From assembly GCF_900106535.1 (NCBI RefSeq), contig NZ_FNOH01000010.1, forward strand, positions 1 through 64,000: DNA of 64,000 nucleotides, in the 5' to 3' direction. Origin of the DNA: Myxococcus xanthus (GTDB lineage: Bacteria > Myxococcota > Myxococcia > Myxococcales > Myxococcaceae). The notes beneath the pieces are model-generated. The model saw only the letters and a program-made list of their open reading frames with translations, was not told where the DNA came from and made no database searches. The position numbers and the translations under genes are program-made. Positions 16,567 through 25,770 of this stretch are shown one piece after another. Numbering within the stretch: the first letter of the stretch is position 1; every line of letters starts with the position of its first letter.

Positions 16567-17247
16567 CTACTGCTGCGGCTTGTGAATGCGCTCCCAGGCG
16601 GCGTTGAGGTCCGCTGTGAGGTCCGCGCTGTCATCCCGGCTGCGCATCTGGATGGACTGGAAGCGGAGGTCCGCGGGCGCGGCGCCGCTGGAGCCCATCA
16701 ACTGCTTGGGGGTGATGGTGATGAACTCACCTGGGGCCACCGTCAGCACCGCCGCCTGGTACTGACCGTTGACGGTGAGGGTGACGTCGTACCAGGGCTC
16801 CTTGCTCTCGTTCCAGATGGTGACCGAGGGCCGGTCCAACCTGTCACTGAGCACCAGGCGCGCGTCCATGTCCCCCTTGCGCACCGTACTGCCCGGGCAC
16901 GCAATGGCCAGGCTCGTCACCGTCATCACCAGCCAGCCGGCGATGATGGACGCCTTGTATTTGAAGAAGCGGTCGCTCCGTCGGAAATCCGCGACCAGCT
17001 CCTTGAGGATGGAGACGCCATTGAGGAGGTGGTTCGACGCATCTCCCGCCAGGCGTTTCCCCAGCGGGCCGTCTGGCTTCTCCTTCACGAGCGGCTCGGC
17101 GCGCGCGGCGGACATCACCCGCAGGTTGGACTGGCTGGGTGCGCGCGGCATGCCGGGGCTCGTCGGCGTGCGCGGCTGAGAGCCAGACGGAGACGCCGCC
17201 CGAGGAGGCTGCGTTCCAGGCTGGGAGGGCTTGCGACCGTCGCTCAT
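16567..17247 (-). CDS. Hypothetical single-pass membrane protein
   Basis: 226 aa, not recognised. Residues 1-50 are Pro/Ser/Arg-rich and look disordered. A mid-protein hydrophobic helix (KASIIAGWLVMTVTSLAIAC, about residues 100-118) is the only membrane segment. The C-terminal half (PSVTIWNESKEPWYDVTLTVNGQY ... PGEFITITPKQL) looks like a beta-sandwich domain. It is transcribed toward the ribosomal terminator. The upstream TPR-lipoprotein gene lies 36 bp away on the same strand, so the three minus-strand genes may form one operon. Confidence 0.75.
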   Translation of the reverse strand: MSDGRKPSQPGTQPPRAASPSGSQPRTPTSPGMPRAPSQSNLRVMSAARAEPLVKEKPDGPLGKRLAGDASNHLLNGVSILKELVADFRRSDRFFKYKASIIAGWLVMTVTSLAIACPGSTVRKGDMDARLVLSDRLDRPSVTIWNESKEPWYDVTLTVNGQYQAAVLTVAPGEFITITPKQLMGSSGAAPADLRFQSIQMRSRDDSADLTADLNAAWERIHKPQQ

Positions 17248-17283
17248 CGGACAACGAGTGTAGAGGGCTGGGCCTGTGGATGG

Positions 17284-18663
17284 CTACTGTGCCTTGAGTT
17301 GCTGAAGCGCGCGTGACGCCACCGCGTTTTCAGGCTGGGTCTCCAGCACCTTCATCAGCCAACGCTCGGCCTCGCTGGCCGCAGTCTTCCGCGCCTCGGG
17401 GCGCGAGGCCTTCATCGCCTGCTCGGTGTAGAGCAACCCCAGCCGCAGGCTGAACTCCATGTTCTCCGGGTCCTTTTCGACCACGCGGCGCAGCTCGCGC
17501 TCGGCGGCGGCGAAGTCACCTTCCAGTTGGTACACGAGCGCCAGCTTGCCTCGCATAGCCACGGCTTCCGGTGCCAGTGCGGTGGCCACGGTGAAGGACT
17601 CGCGGGCGGCCGTGAGGTCCCTGCGCTCCAGGTGGATGTCACCCAGGTGGAACCACGCGGTCTCCAGCAGCGGATGGAGCGCCACGGCTTTCTCGAAGGA
17701 GACTCGGGCCGCGTCGGGGCGCTGGCGCGCCAGGTAGAGCTCGCCCAGATAGAAGTGGTTCTTGCCGTCGCGGGGGGCGCGTTCGATGGCCTGCTTGAAC
17801 TCATCCACCGCGCGACCCGCGTCATCCAGGCGTTGGTAGGCCAGGCCCAGCAGGGCGTGCACCACCGCCACGTCCGGGTAGTCGAGCAGGATCTCCTCGA
17901 AGGCGAGGATGGCGTGTTGGGGCGCATCCAGGTCCTTCAGATAGCGCATGCCTTCTTCCAGCTTGGCCTCGGCGGCCTTCGGGAAGCCGGAGAACGGATC
18001 CGCGATCTGCTCCATCAATGCCCGCGCGGTGGTGACGTCGGCCGCCGTGGGCTGGCCCCGCACCACCGTGCCCAGGGCTTCCACGGCTCCGGGCGCGTCT
18101 CCCGTGCGGTGCAGCGCCTTGGCCAACGGCAGGCGCCAGGCGGTGCGGGCTGGCTCCAACGCCGTGGCGCGTCGCAGGGGCCCGAGCGCCTCCGTGTACT
18201 GTTCGGACTCCAACTGCGCGAGCCCCAGCCGGTAGTGGAACTCCGCGGTGTCCGGTGCCAGGGTGGCGGCGCGCTCGAAGGCGGCGACGCTGGGCGCCCC
18301 CGCGTCGCGAGCGCGTGAGAAGAGGGCGAGGCCCAGCATGTACTGGTCGACCGCGCGCTCACCCGCCGCGATTCGCTTCTGGAGCTCCGCGATCCACGCG
18401 TCCGTCTGCCCCGCCTTCACGTAGGCCTCGGTGAGCGAGCGCGCCACGTCCAGGTCGTCCGGCGTCTGCCGGTGCAGGTCCGTCAGCAGCCTCAGGGCCT
18501 TCGTGGGCTGATGCTCGTCCAGGTAGGCCCGCGCCTGGGAGAGCGGATCAGTGGGGCGCGCCTTGGCGGAGTTGGAGGAGGTGGTGCTGCAACCAGTCAG
18601 GAGGCCCACGCCGAGTACCGCGGCGCGAATCCAGGGACGGGAACGGAGGTGGCGAATGGTCAT
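17284..18663 (-). CDS. TPR-repeat lipoprotein
   Basis: 459 aa. A lipoprotein signal ends in the lipobox LLTGC with Cys25 as the lipidated residue. The mature protein is a chain of tetratricopeptide repeats, e.g. AEFHYRLGLAQLESEQYTEAL, KNHFYLGELYLARQRPDAA and AWFHLGDIHLERRDLTAA. Such proteins scaffold envelope complexes; the partner is unknown. It lies 14 bp downstream of the acyltransferase gene and probably shares its transcript. Confidence 0.85.
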   Translation of the reverse strand: MTIRHLRSRPWIRAAVLGVGLLTGCSTTSSNSAKARPTDPLSQARAYLDEHQPTKALRLLTDLHRQTPDDLDVARSLTEAYVKAGQTDAWIAELQKRIAAGERAVDQYMLGLALFSRARDAGAPSVAAFERAATLAPDTAEFHYRLGLAQLESEQYTEALGPLRRATALEPARTAWRLPLAKALHRTGDAPGAVEALGTVVRGQPTAADVTTARALMEQIADPFSGFPKAAEAKLEEGMRYLKDLDAPQHAILAFEEILLDYPDVAVVHALLGLAYQRLDDAGRAVDEFKQAIERAPRDGKNHFYLGELYLARQRPDAARVSFEKAVALHPLLETAWFHLGDIHLERRDLTAARESFTVATALAPEAVAMRGKLALVYQLEGDFAAAERELRRVVEKDPENMEFSLRLGLLYTEQAMKASRPEARKTAASEAERWLMKVLETQPENAVASRALQQLKAQ

Positions 18664-18677
18664 CTCGGAGAGGCGTC

Positions 18678-19472
18678 TCAGGGGGAGGAGAGGGCTCGGG
18701 CGCGCGCGTCGCTGACGCCCTCGGCGCCCGCGGCGGCCACGGCGTCATCCACGTCGCCGCCCTTGCCCCCGAGGGACAGGCTGTCCGCGATGATGACGGC
18801 GCGGACGGCTCGGGCCAGCCCTTCGCGGTCGTTCTCGGCGAACGTGGTCGTGTCGATGGGCTTGCCAATCTTCACGCGGATGGGACCGGGGGTGATGTTC
18901 CAGGTGGACTTGGGCATCAGGTCGCCGGAGCCCTCGATGGTGACGGGGCAGACGGGGACGCGGGCCTTCAGCGCCAGGGCGAAGGGGCCCTTCTTGAAGG
19001 GCAGGACGCGGCCGTCCGTCGAGCGGGTGCCTTCCGGATACAGGAAGATGCTGGTGCCGCCGCGAATCTTGGCCGCTGCCGCGTTGAGCGAGGCGATGGC
19101 CTTGGAGCGGTTGGACCGGTTGATGAAAACGTGGCCTGCGAGCGCGAGGTACCAGCCGATAAGGGGCACCCACTTGAGCTGCGTCTTGGCGACGTAGCGG
19201 AAAGGGATGGGGACGGCCAGGAAGTGCGCCGGGATGTCGATGGTGGACTGGTGGTTGGCCACGTAGATGGTGGGCCGATTCGGGTCCACGTTCTCCTGGC
19301 CGATGACTTCCAGCTTCGCGCCCCCTGCCCACAGCAGCACGGGCGACCAGAGCTCGCGCGCCACCCAGACGGAGCGCGATGGGTTGAGCGTGAGCAGCAT
19401 CGCCAAGATGGCAAGGGGGAAACAGAAGAGCGTCCAGACGCCCGCCACGAAAATGCAAAAGAGCTTGCGCAT
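18678..19472 (-). CDS. 1-acyl-sn-glycerol-3-phosphate acyltransferase family protein (PlsC-like)
   Basis: 264 aa. N-terminal membrane helices (FVAGVWTLFCFPLAILAMLL) precede the acyltransferase domain. The catalytic NHX4D box is NHQSTID, and block III is YPEGTRS, which binds the phosphate of the acceptor. Further PlsC-like features are KWVPLIGWYLALAGHVFINR and VCPVTIEGSGDLMPK. It likely acylates lysophosphatidic acid in phospholipid synthesis. The C-terminal 25 residues are Ala/Asp-rich. First gene of a two- or three-gene minus-strand operon. Confidence 0.9.
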   Translation of the reverse strand: MRKLFCIFVAGVWTLFCFPLAILAMLLTLNPSRSVWVARELWSPVLLWAGGAKLEVIGQENVDPNRPTIYVANHQSTIDIPAHFLAVPIPFRYVAKTQLKWVPLIGWYLALAGHVFINRSNRSKAIASLNAAAAKIRGGTSIFLYPEGTRSTDGRVLPFKKGPFALALKARVPVCPVTIEGSGDLMPKSTWNITPGPIRVKIGKPIDTTTFAENDREGLARAVRAVIIADSLSLGGKGGDVDDAVAAAGAEGVSDARARALSSP

Positions 19473-19707
19473 CCCTCAGCCCGCCTCCTGGGGGCCGATG
19501 TTCAGGGCCGGAAGGTGCCCGGGCCCGCGGGCTTGCCCGCCGAAGCTCCCTGGCCAGACGGTCAGGCGGCGACTCCCACGAGGGAGGACGGCGGCACCTG
19601 TCACGCGTTGGACGGGACGACGGGGGGGCATGCACTTCTTCTACCACGTCCTACCTACACGTTGTTTCTGGTGCGCGCCGCTCGGCGGGGTTACAAGCAG
19701 GGGTGGT

Positions 19708-20322
19708 GTGGCCAGGAAAAAGTTCATCGCCATCGCGGGCAACATCGGCGCCGGAAAGACGGAGCTGACGTCCTTCCTCTGCCGGAAGTACGGGTTGACG
19801 CCCTCCTTCGAACCCAACGACCAGAACCCCTATCTGGCGGACTTCTACAAGGACATGAAGACGTGGGCGTTCCGCTCACAGCTCTTCTTCTTGACGCACA
19901 AGTTCCGCCTGCACCGGGAGCTGGAGCGCACCTCGGGGACGGTGCTTCAGGACCGCACCCTCTATGAGGACGCGGAGATTTTCGCCAAGAACCTCCACCG
20001 GCAGCGGCTCATCGACAAGCGGGACTGGAAGACGTACTGCGAGCTGTACGAGACGATTTCGGAGTCGTTGCGGCCCCCCGACCTGATGATCTACCTCCGC
20101 TGCCCAGTGCAGACGATTCGTGAGCGCATCCGCATCCGTGGCCGGGCCATGGAGCGGGACATCCCCACCCGCTACCTGCAGCGCCTCAATGCCCTCTATG
20201 AGGAGTGGTTCGAGGGCTACCGCCTGTCGCCGGTGCTCGTGCTTCCCACGGACAAGCTCGACTATTTGACCAACCTGGTGGACCGCGTGGACCTCTTCCG
20301 GCAGATCGAGAAGCACCTGTGA
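19708..20322 (+). CDS. Deoxynucleoside kinase family protein
   Basis: 204 aa. The P-loop AGNIGAGKTELTSFLCRKYG is at residues 8-27, followed by the FEPNDQNPYL acceptor region and QDRTLYEDAEIFA (the DR motif that contacts substrate). The LID-like RERIRIRGRAMERDIP comes next. These define deoxyadenosine/deoxyguanosine-type kinases of nucleoside salvage. GTG 19708 is chosen because the P-loop then lies near the N terminus as in the family; an upstream ATG at 19630 is possible. The stop overlaps the next ATG. Confidence 0.88.
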   Translation: MARKKFIAIAGNIGAGKTELTSFLCRKYGLTPSFEPNDQNPYLADFYKDMKTWAFRSQLFFLTHKFRLHRELERTSGTVLQDRTLYEDAEIFAKNLHRQRLIDKRDWKTYCELYETISESLRPPDLMIYLRCPVQTIRERIRIRGRAMERDIPTRYLQRLNALYEEWFEGYRLSPVLVLPTDKLDYLTNLVDRVDLFRQIEKHL

Positions 20323-21494
20323 TGGAGGTCTACCTGCTGGCGACGGAGCAGGAGGGCCCGGCTCCCCTCGATGCACTGCGCACGTCCTTCGCGAACGATG
20401 AGGTGGAGTTCACCCCGGACGCGGACGGCGAGGGTTTCACCCTGCGGGCGGACGGCTCCGAGGTGCTGGTGCGTCTGACGCGGGGCTCCGAGGGACTGCC
20501 GCGCTTCCGCAAGGAGGTGTTCAGCGGCAGCCCGGATGCCTTCGAGCGGCTGGGGCGCGCCAAGGCCTACTACCACCTGTCCGTGGAGCCGGGCGGGGCG
20601 CAGCCCACGCTGCCTGTTTTCGAGGCCCTGTGGGCCGTGCGCACGCTGCTGGAGCACGTGCAGGGCGTGCTGGTGGACCTCACCGCCTTCAAGCTCCACG
20701 AGCCCGACGACGTGGCGGAAATCACGGAGCTGGACTTCGACATCCGCGACCATGTCCACCTCCATGCCGTGGAGGCGACGGAGGGGGACACGCCCCTGTG
20801 GGTGCACTCGCACGGGATGGAGAAGTTCGGGGCCCGGGACCTGGAAATCTTCCACCTGGCCGAGAAGGACCTGCTGGCCGCGGAGAGCTTCCTTCACGAG
20901 CTGTGCACCGACCTGGCCTTTGGACAGGGGCCGGCGCTGCGCACCCAGGTGGGTACCAGCGAGGGGCAGGTCTTCACGCTCGTGCCCTCGGAAGAGGCCC
21001 GCGCCAACCTGCTGGGCGTCCCCCTGGACACCTTCGAGGGCCATGAGGGGCTCTTCCTCACCGTGGTGTCCCCGCTGGGCCGGCACAACACGTCCCAGCT
21101 CCTGGAGCCCTACCGTGAGCGCTTCGAGAAGGAGCCGGAGGAGCAGACCCAGGCCATGCGGCGGGAGGCCCAACTGGTGCTCCCGTCCTTCCTGGCGCGC
21201 TTCCAGCGCAAGGGCCTGATGGAGCCGCTCACCTTCCTGGTGCGTGCTCCTTTCGATACCCATCCCGAAGGGAACACCGTCACGGAGAACCTGTGGCTGG
21301 AGGTCATGGGCCGGGACGAGGGCTCCGTGGTGGGCAAGCTCGTTGATGGCGCGGTGCATACAACCGAGTGGCGCAAGGGTGCCCACGTAGAGGTCGCGGA
21401 GACCCAGGTCAATGCGCTGGCCATCAGCCGGGAAGGCCGGGCGTTGGACGAGCGGGAACTCCGTGAACTCCTGAACGCCGAACGGCCGATGTAG
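20322..21494 (+). CDS. DUF2314-like domain protein, function unknown
   Basis: 390 aa. No enzymatic motif recognised. The N-terminal half has alternating beta strands and an acidic composition. The last about 70 residues (ENLWLEVMGRDEGSVVGKLV, then VHTTEWRKGAHVEVAETQVNALAIS) resemble the DUF2314 fold. Start ATG 20322 overlaps the kinase stop (TGATG), so the two are translationally coupled. A link to nucleotide salvage is only suggested by that overlap. Confidence 0.7.
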   Translation: MEVYLLATEQEGPAPLDALRTSFANDEVEFTPDADGEGFTLRADGSEVLVRLTRGSEGLPRFRKEVFSGSPDAFERLGRAKAYYHLSVEPGGAQPTLPVFEALWAVRTLLEHVQGVLVDLTAFKLHEPDDVAEITELDFDIRDHVHLHAVEATEGDTPLWVHSHGMEKFGARDLEIFHLAEKDLLAAESFLHELCTDLAFGQGPALRTQVGTSEGQVFTLVPSEEARANLLGVPLDTFEGHEGLFLTVVSPLGRHNTSQLLEPYRERFEKEPEEQTQAMRREAQLVLPSFLARFQRKGLMEPLTFLVRAPFDTHPEGNTVTENLWLEVMGRDEGSVVGKLVDGAVHTTEWRKGAHVEVAETQVNALAISREGRALDERELRELLNAERPM

Positions 21495-21549
21495 CAAGCG
21501 GCGCCGGGGGCCTTGCCCAGCCATCGCGGGGCGCTAGGCTCCGCGCCCC

Positions 21550-23250
21550 ATGCCCGCCCTCCTGCTGCTCACCGGTCCTTCCGCGGGGCGTCGTCACGAC
21601 GTGCTCGCGGAGGCGACGATTGGCCGCAGTCCCTCGTGTGAAATCCCGCTGGATGACCATCAGGTCTCCCGCAAGCACGCGCTGATTTCCGTTCTCGACG
21701 GGCAGGCGCGCATCCGCGACTTGCGCTCGCGCAACGGGACGTTCGTCAACGGCGAGCGCCTCGTGGATGAGGTGGTGCTCAAGCCCGGTGACCAGGTGCG
21801 CGTGGGCGTGACGACGGCCCTCTTCGAGCCGCCCCCGGTGACCCTGGTGGCCGATGGGCCGGAGAAGATGGGGCAGGTGCCCATCGAGGAAGTGCTGCCT
21901 CACGTGGGCGCGGCGGCGGCGATGTACTCGGCGGGCATCGCCCTGCTGGGCGCGACGAGTGGCGCCCTGGTGCTGCGGCGCCTGGCGGATGAGGTCGCGC
22001 ACGCACTCAATGCCGACCGCGCGGCCGCGCTGCTGGGCAGCAGTGATGGCTTGCTCACCGCGGCGGTGGCGGGCGCGGAGGCGCTGACGATGCCGCGCGC
22101 GCTGGCGCAGGCCGCGCTGGAGCGCAAGGAGTTGGTCCAGACGGATGACGTCCTCTGCGCGCCCCTGGTCGCCTCAGGCGGCATGCCCTTCGGCGTGCTG
22201 TACGTGACGCGGGCGGAGCCGAAGTTCAGTGAGGGCGAGGGCCAGTTGCTCGCGGCGCTGGGACGGTTGGGGGGCGAGGCCTACACCACCGTGCGCTCCC
22301 GCGTGGATGCGGAGCCGCCCGTGGCCGCGCTCTCCGGGACGTCCCGGCCGCTGCGGGCCTTGCTGGAGCTGGCGCGCCGGGTGGCCGCCAGCGCCGCGCC
22401 GGTGGTGATTCATGGCGAGCCGGGCGTGGGCAAGGCGCTGCTGGCTCGCTTCGTCCATGCGCGTTCGCCTCGGGCCCTGGGGCCTTTCATCGTGGTGGAC
22501 TGCCGGGAGCCGGCCGATGCCGTGGAGGAGGCGCTGTTCGGCAGGGCCAGCGCGCCCGGGCAGCCGCCTGTCGTATCCGCGCTGCTGCGCGCGGATGGGG
22601 GCTCGCTGGTGCTGCTCCACGTGGAGTCGCTCGCGCGGCCTGCTTCGGAGCGGCTGGCGAGGGCCCTGGCGCGCCGTTCAGCGCCCGCGCGGCAAGGCGG
22701 CGAGGAGCCCGTGGACGTTCGGGTGCTGGCCACCGCGCCCGCGTCGGTGTCGTTGCTGGCGGCGCGCGGCGACGTGGAGGCCTCGTTGGCTCGGGCGCTG
22801 TCGGGCTTCGAGTTGGACGCCCCGCCCATCCGCGAGCGGCGCGCGGACGTGCTGCCGCTGCTGGAGCAGTTCGCGGCGCGCGCGGCCCGCCGGATTCGCA
22901 AGGAGCCACCGACGCTCAGTCCCGAGGCCCGGCGGCTGCTGACGGAGTACGGGTGGCCGCAGAACCTGCGGGAGCTGGAGCTGGTGGGGGAGCGCCTGGG
23001 CCTGCTGTACGCGGCGAGCCGAGTGGGCGCGCTGCAACTGCCCCCGGAGTTCCAGGAGGGCGGCGACGAGGGCGCGAAGACGTTGCAGGGACGCGTGGCC
23101 CGGCTGGAGCGCGATGCCATCGCCGAGGCCCTGCGCGAGGCGTCGGGAAAGAAGGTCCGCGCCGCGGCGCTGCTCGGCATCAGCCGGCCCACGCTGGACA
23201 AGAAGATTGAGGAGTACGGGCTCGCGGTGGAGCGGGGGCGCCGGGAGTGA
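21550..23250 (+). CDS. FHA-GAF-AAA-Fis regulator, degenerate bacterial enhancer-binding protein
   Basis: 566 aa. FHA domain (about 20-95): IGRSPSCEIPLDDHQVSRKHA and RSRNGTFVNGE bind phosphothreonine. A GAF-like domain (about 135-255) follows. The AAA region (about 265-475) keeps a Walker-A-like GEPGVGKALLA but has no GAFTGA loop between EEALFGR and ALLRADGGS, and Walker B reads SLVLLHVE instead of TLFLDEI. A Fis-type HTH closes the protein (KKVRAAALLGISRPTLDKKI). It should bind DNA but not remodel sigma-54 polymerase. Confidence 0.88.
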   Translation: MPALLLLTGPSAGRRHDVLAEATIGRSPSCEIPLDDHQVSRKHALISVLDGQARIRDLRSRNGTFVNGERLVDEVVLKPGDQVRVGVTTALFEPPPVTLVADGPEKMGQVPIEEVLPHVGAAAAMYSAGIALLGATSGALVLRRLADEVAHALNADRAAALLGSSDGLLTAAVAGAEALTMPRALAQAALERKELVQTDDVLCAPLVASGGMPFGVLYVTRAEPKFSEGEGQLLAALGRLGGEAYTTVRSRVDAEPPVAALSGTSRPLRALLELARRVAASAAPVVIHGEPGVGKALLARFVHARSPRALGPFIVVDCREPADAVEEALFGRASAPGQPPVVSALLRADGGSLVLLHVESLARPASERLARALARRSAPARQGGEEPVDVRVLATAPASVSLLAARGDVEASLARALSGFELDAPPIRERRADVLPLLEQFAARAARRIRKEPPTLSPEARRLLTEYGWPQNLRELELVGERLGLLYAASRVGALQLPPEFQEGGDEGAKTLQGRVARLERDAIAEALREASGKKVRAAALLGISRPTLDKKIEEYGLAVERGRRE

Positions 23251-23265
23251 GTCAGGCCCCGGCGC

Positions 23266-24237
23266 CTACGACTTCCGCCGGCTGAGCAGCACGCCGGAGA
23301 GGACGAGCCCCGCTCCGAGCACCTGCATCCAGGTGGGCTGCTCTCCACGCACGGCCCACGCCGTGAGGGCGGCCACCACGGGGATGCCCGTGTTGTAGAG
23401 CCCCGCGCGGCTGCTGCCCACCTTCTGCACGGTGCGGCCCCAGGTGAAGTACGCGAGCACCAGCGGCACCAGCGCCGAGTACACGACGCCCGCCCAGGCG
23501 CCGGCGCGGATGTTCTCGGTCTCCAGCCGCAGCAGCTCGGGCACGCCCACGAGCACCACGCCCGGTGCGCCCGTGAGCATGCTGATGGCGGTGATGCGCA
23601 GCGCGGACACCTCCGGACCCACGGTGCGGATGCCCACCGTGTAGATGGCCCAGCAGAGGCTCGCGCCGACGATGAGCCCGTCGCCAATCAAGGACGCTCC
23701 ATGTTCGGACGCGCCGCGTCCCCCCAGCACCAGCAGCATCCCCACCACGCCCAGCGCCAGTGCCGCGATGAGCGGGCGGGTGAGCCGATCCACGCCGAAC
23801 ACGGCGCCAAGCGTGGCCACCAGCACCGGCGTCACCGCTGTCAGCATCCCGCTGTTCGCCACCGAGGTGTTCGCCAAGCCGACGATGAAGCACACCTGGT
23901 ACACGGTGTTGCCCACCAGCCCGAGCCCCAGCAGCTTGAGGAACACCGGGCGCGGAAGCGGCTTCCAGCCTTCGACGCCGAGGAGCAGCGCGCCCATGGC
24001 CAACGCCGCGATGGTGAAGCGCAGCGACATGAAGGCCAGGGGAGGGAGCGTCTCCATCGCCTCCTTCACCACTGTGTAGTTGGTGCCCCAGGCAATCACG
24101 ACGCCGACGATGGCCAGGTCGGACGCGGAGATGCCGCGTGAGGGGGCGGGCACAACGGCGGTGGTGGGCGTGGACACGGCGGCAGGGGAATAGGCCCGAG
24201 GGGTCGCGCGCGCAAGCCGACGTTTGGAGCCGGGCAT
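23266..24237 (-). CDS. EamA/DMT-family transporter
   Basis: 323 aa, ten predicted membrane helices in two EamA repeats. Typical pieces are VGVVIAWGTNYTVVKEAM, FMSLRFTIAALAMGALLL, ANTSVANSGMLTAVTPVLVA and the C-terminal GAGLVLSGVLLSRRKS. The substrate cannot be read from sequence; the family exports metabolites or amino acids. The N-terminal 20 residues are basic and may be outside the true protein: GTG 24177 would start just before the first helix and leave more room for the divergent psuG promoter. Confidence 0.85.
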   Translation of the reverse strand: MPGSKRRLARATPRAYSPAAVSTPTTAVVPAPSRGISASDLAIVGVVIAWGTNYTVVKEAMETLPPLAFMSLRFTIAALAMGALLLGVEGWKPLPRPVFLKLLGLGLVGNTVYQVCFIVGLANTSVANSGMLTAVTPVLVATLGAVFGVDRLTRPLIAALALGVVGMLLVLGGRGASEHGASLIGDGLIVGASLCWAIYTVGIRTVGPEVSALRITAISMLTGAPGVVLVGVPELLRLETENIRAGAWAGVVYSALVPLVLAYFTWGRTVQKVGSSRAGLYNTGIPVVAALTAWAVRGEQPTWMQVLGAGLVLSGVLLSRRKS

Positions 24238-24252
24238 GCTAAACGCCAGGGC

Positions 24253-25164
24253 ATGGACCTACGCTTTTCGGAAGAGGTGCGCCGCGCGCTCGAGGCCGGC
24301 CAACCGCTGGTGGCCCTGGAGACGAGTGTCGTGGCCCAGGGCCTTCCGTATCCGGACAACCTGGCCGCGGCCCGGGCGTGTGAGGAGGCCATTCGTCGCG
24401 CTGGCGCCGTTCCCGCCGCCACCGCCATCATCGACGGGCAGTTGTGCGTCGGGCTGGAGGAGCCGGAGATGCGCCGGCTGGCGGAGGGCAAGGAACGCCT
24501 GCTCAAGGTGGCGTCTCGGGACTTCGCCGTCGCCATGGCCACGCGCGCCACGGGAGGCACCACCGTGAGCGCCACGTGTGAGATGGCCGCCGCCGCGGGC
24601 ATTCGTGTCTTCTCCACCGGTGGTATTGGGGGCGTGCACCGCGGGGCGTCGGAGCACTTCGACATCTCCCAGGACATCGCCGCGCTGGCGCGCTTCCCCG
24701 TCGCCGTGGTGTGCGCGGGCGCCAAGTCCGTGTTGGACCTGCCCAAGACGATGGAGCTGCTCGAGACGGCCGGCGTGCCCGTCATCGGCGTGGGGACGGA
24801 CGAGTTGCCGTCGTTCTACAGCCGGGGTTCTGGCATCCCCCTGGAGCACCGCGCGGATGACGTGGACACGGCCGCCCGCATCGCCCGCGCCCGCTTCGAG
24901 TCGCTGAAGCAGGGTGGGGTGCTCTACACCGTGCCTCCGCCCGAGGAGACGTCCCTGCCTCGCAACGAGGTGGAGTTGCACATCGCCGCGACGCTCGCCG
25001 ACGCGGACCGGCAGGGCATCCGCGGCAAGGCCGTGACGCCCTTCCTCCTGTCGGAAATGGCGAAGCGCACCGGGGGCAAGACGCTCAAGGCCAACCTGGC
25101 GCTGCTCACCAACAACGCGCGCTTCGCCGGTCAGCTCGCCGTGGCGTACGCACGCGCGAGCTGA
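24253..25164 (+). CDS. psuG: Pseudouridine-5'-phosphate glycosidase
   Basis: 303 aa, full length. It cleaves pseudouridine 5'-phosphate to uracil and ribose 5-phosphate. Family landmarks: ALETSVVAQGLPYPDNLA, ATAIIDGQLCVGL, TGGTTVSATCEMAAAAGI, GGIGGVHRGASEHFDISQD, and CAGAKSVLDLPKTMELLET, which holds the catalytic lysine. No psuK (pseudouridine kinase) gene is adjacent. Starts only 15 bp from the divergent transporter ORF. Confidence 0.94.
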   Translation: MDLRFSEEVRRALEAGQPLVALETSVVAQGLPYPDNLAAARACEEAIRRAGAVPAATAIIDGQLCVGLEEPEMRRLAEGKERLLKVASRDFAVAMATRATGGTTVSATCEMAAAAGIRVFSTGGIGGVHRGASEHFDISQDIAALARFPVAVVCAGAKSVLDLPKTMELLETAGVPVIGVGTDELPSFYSRGSGIPLEHRADDVDTAARIARARFESLKQGGVLYTVPPPEETSLPRNEVELHIAATLADADRQGIRGKAVTPFLLSEMAKRTGGKTLKANLALLTNNARFAGQLAVAYARAS

Positions 25165-25185
25165 GTACCCGGACGTGGGCCGTCG

Positions 25186-25671
25186 CTACCGCTGGAACCA
25201 GCGCACCAGCTCTTCCAGCTCGCGGCGGTCCACTTCGTCGAAGGCGTTCTTGTGCTCGGAGTCGATGTCGAGCACGGCCAGCAGCTCGCGGTTGCGGCCG
25301 AACACGGGGACGACGATTTCCGATGCCGAGCGCCCGTCACAGGTGATGTGGCCCGGGAAGGCGTGGACGTCCGCCACCACCACCGACTCGCCCTTCGCCG
25401 CGGAGGCACCGCACACGCCCTTGCCGAACGGGATTTCCAGGCACCCGAGCGTGCCTTGGTAAGGGCCCACCCGCAGCAGCCGGCCCGGCGTGACGACGCG
25501 GTAGAATCCCGTCCACAGGTGCCCGAAGGCGTGGTGCAGCAGGCAGCTCATGGTGGCCATGCCGGTGATGTCGTCGTCGATGCCCTCGAGCACCGCGCGG
25601 ACATGCTGCTTCAGCTCGGCGTAGGCTTCGGCCTTGGGCATGCCGCGCAGATCCAGGGTGACTTCCGCCAT
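25186..25671 (-). CDS. Free methionine-(R)-sulfoxide reductase, GAF type
   Basis: 161 aa. A GAF domain with the fRMsr signature: LGCLEIPFGKGVCGASA, then VADVHAFPGHITCDG, giving the three conserved cysteines, and SEIVVPVFGRNRELLAVLDIDS. It reduces free methionine-(R)-sulfoxide in the cytoplasm using thioredoxin. ATG 25671 (MAEVTLDLRG) is chosen; a TTG at 25686 with a strong GGGAGG just upstream is a real alternative adding five residues. Divergent from the sirtuin gene. Confidence 0.87.
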   Translation of the reverse strand: MAEVTLDLRGMPKAEAYAELKQHVRAVLEGIDDDITGMATMSCLLHHAFGHLWTGFYRVVTPGRLLRVGPYQGTLGCLEIPFGKGVCGASAAKGESVVVADVHAFPGHITCDGRSASEIVVPVFGRNRELLAVLDIDSEHKNAFDEVDRRELEELVRWFQR

Positions 25672-25770
25672 GATGGGACCTCGCAAGGCGACCTCCCGCG
25701 AGCATCAGGCCCCGGTAGGGTCAGCGTCCCATCCATAGCTTGATTCGCTTTCCGCCGCACAGGAGCCGAC

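Noticed and set aside
16769-17179. Plus-strand ORF opposite the 16567-17247 gene
   Set aside because: Composition is that of antisense GC-rich shadow; the minus frame has a membrane helix and a coherent domain.
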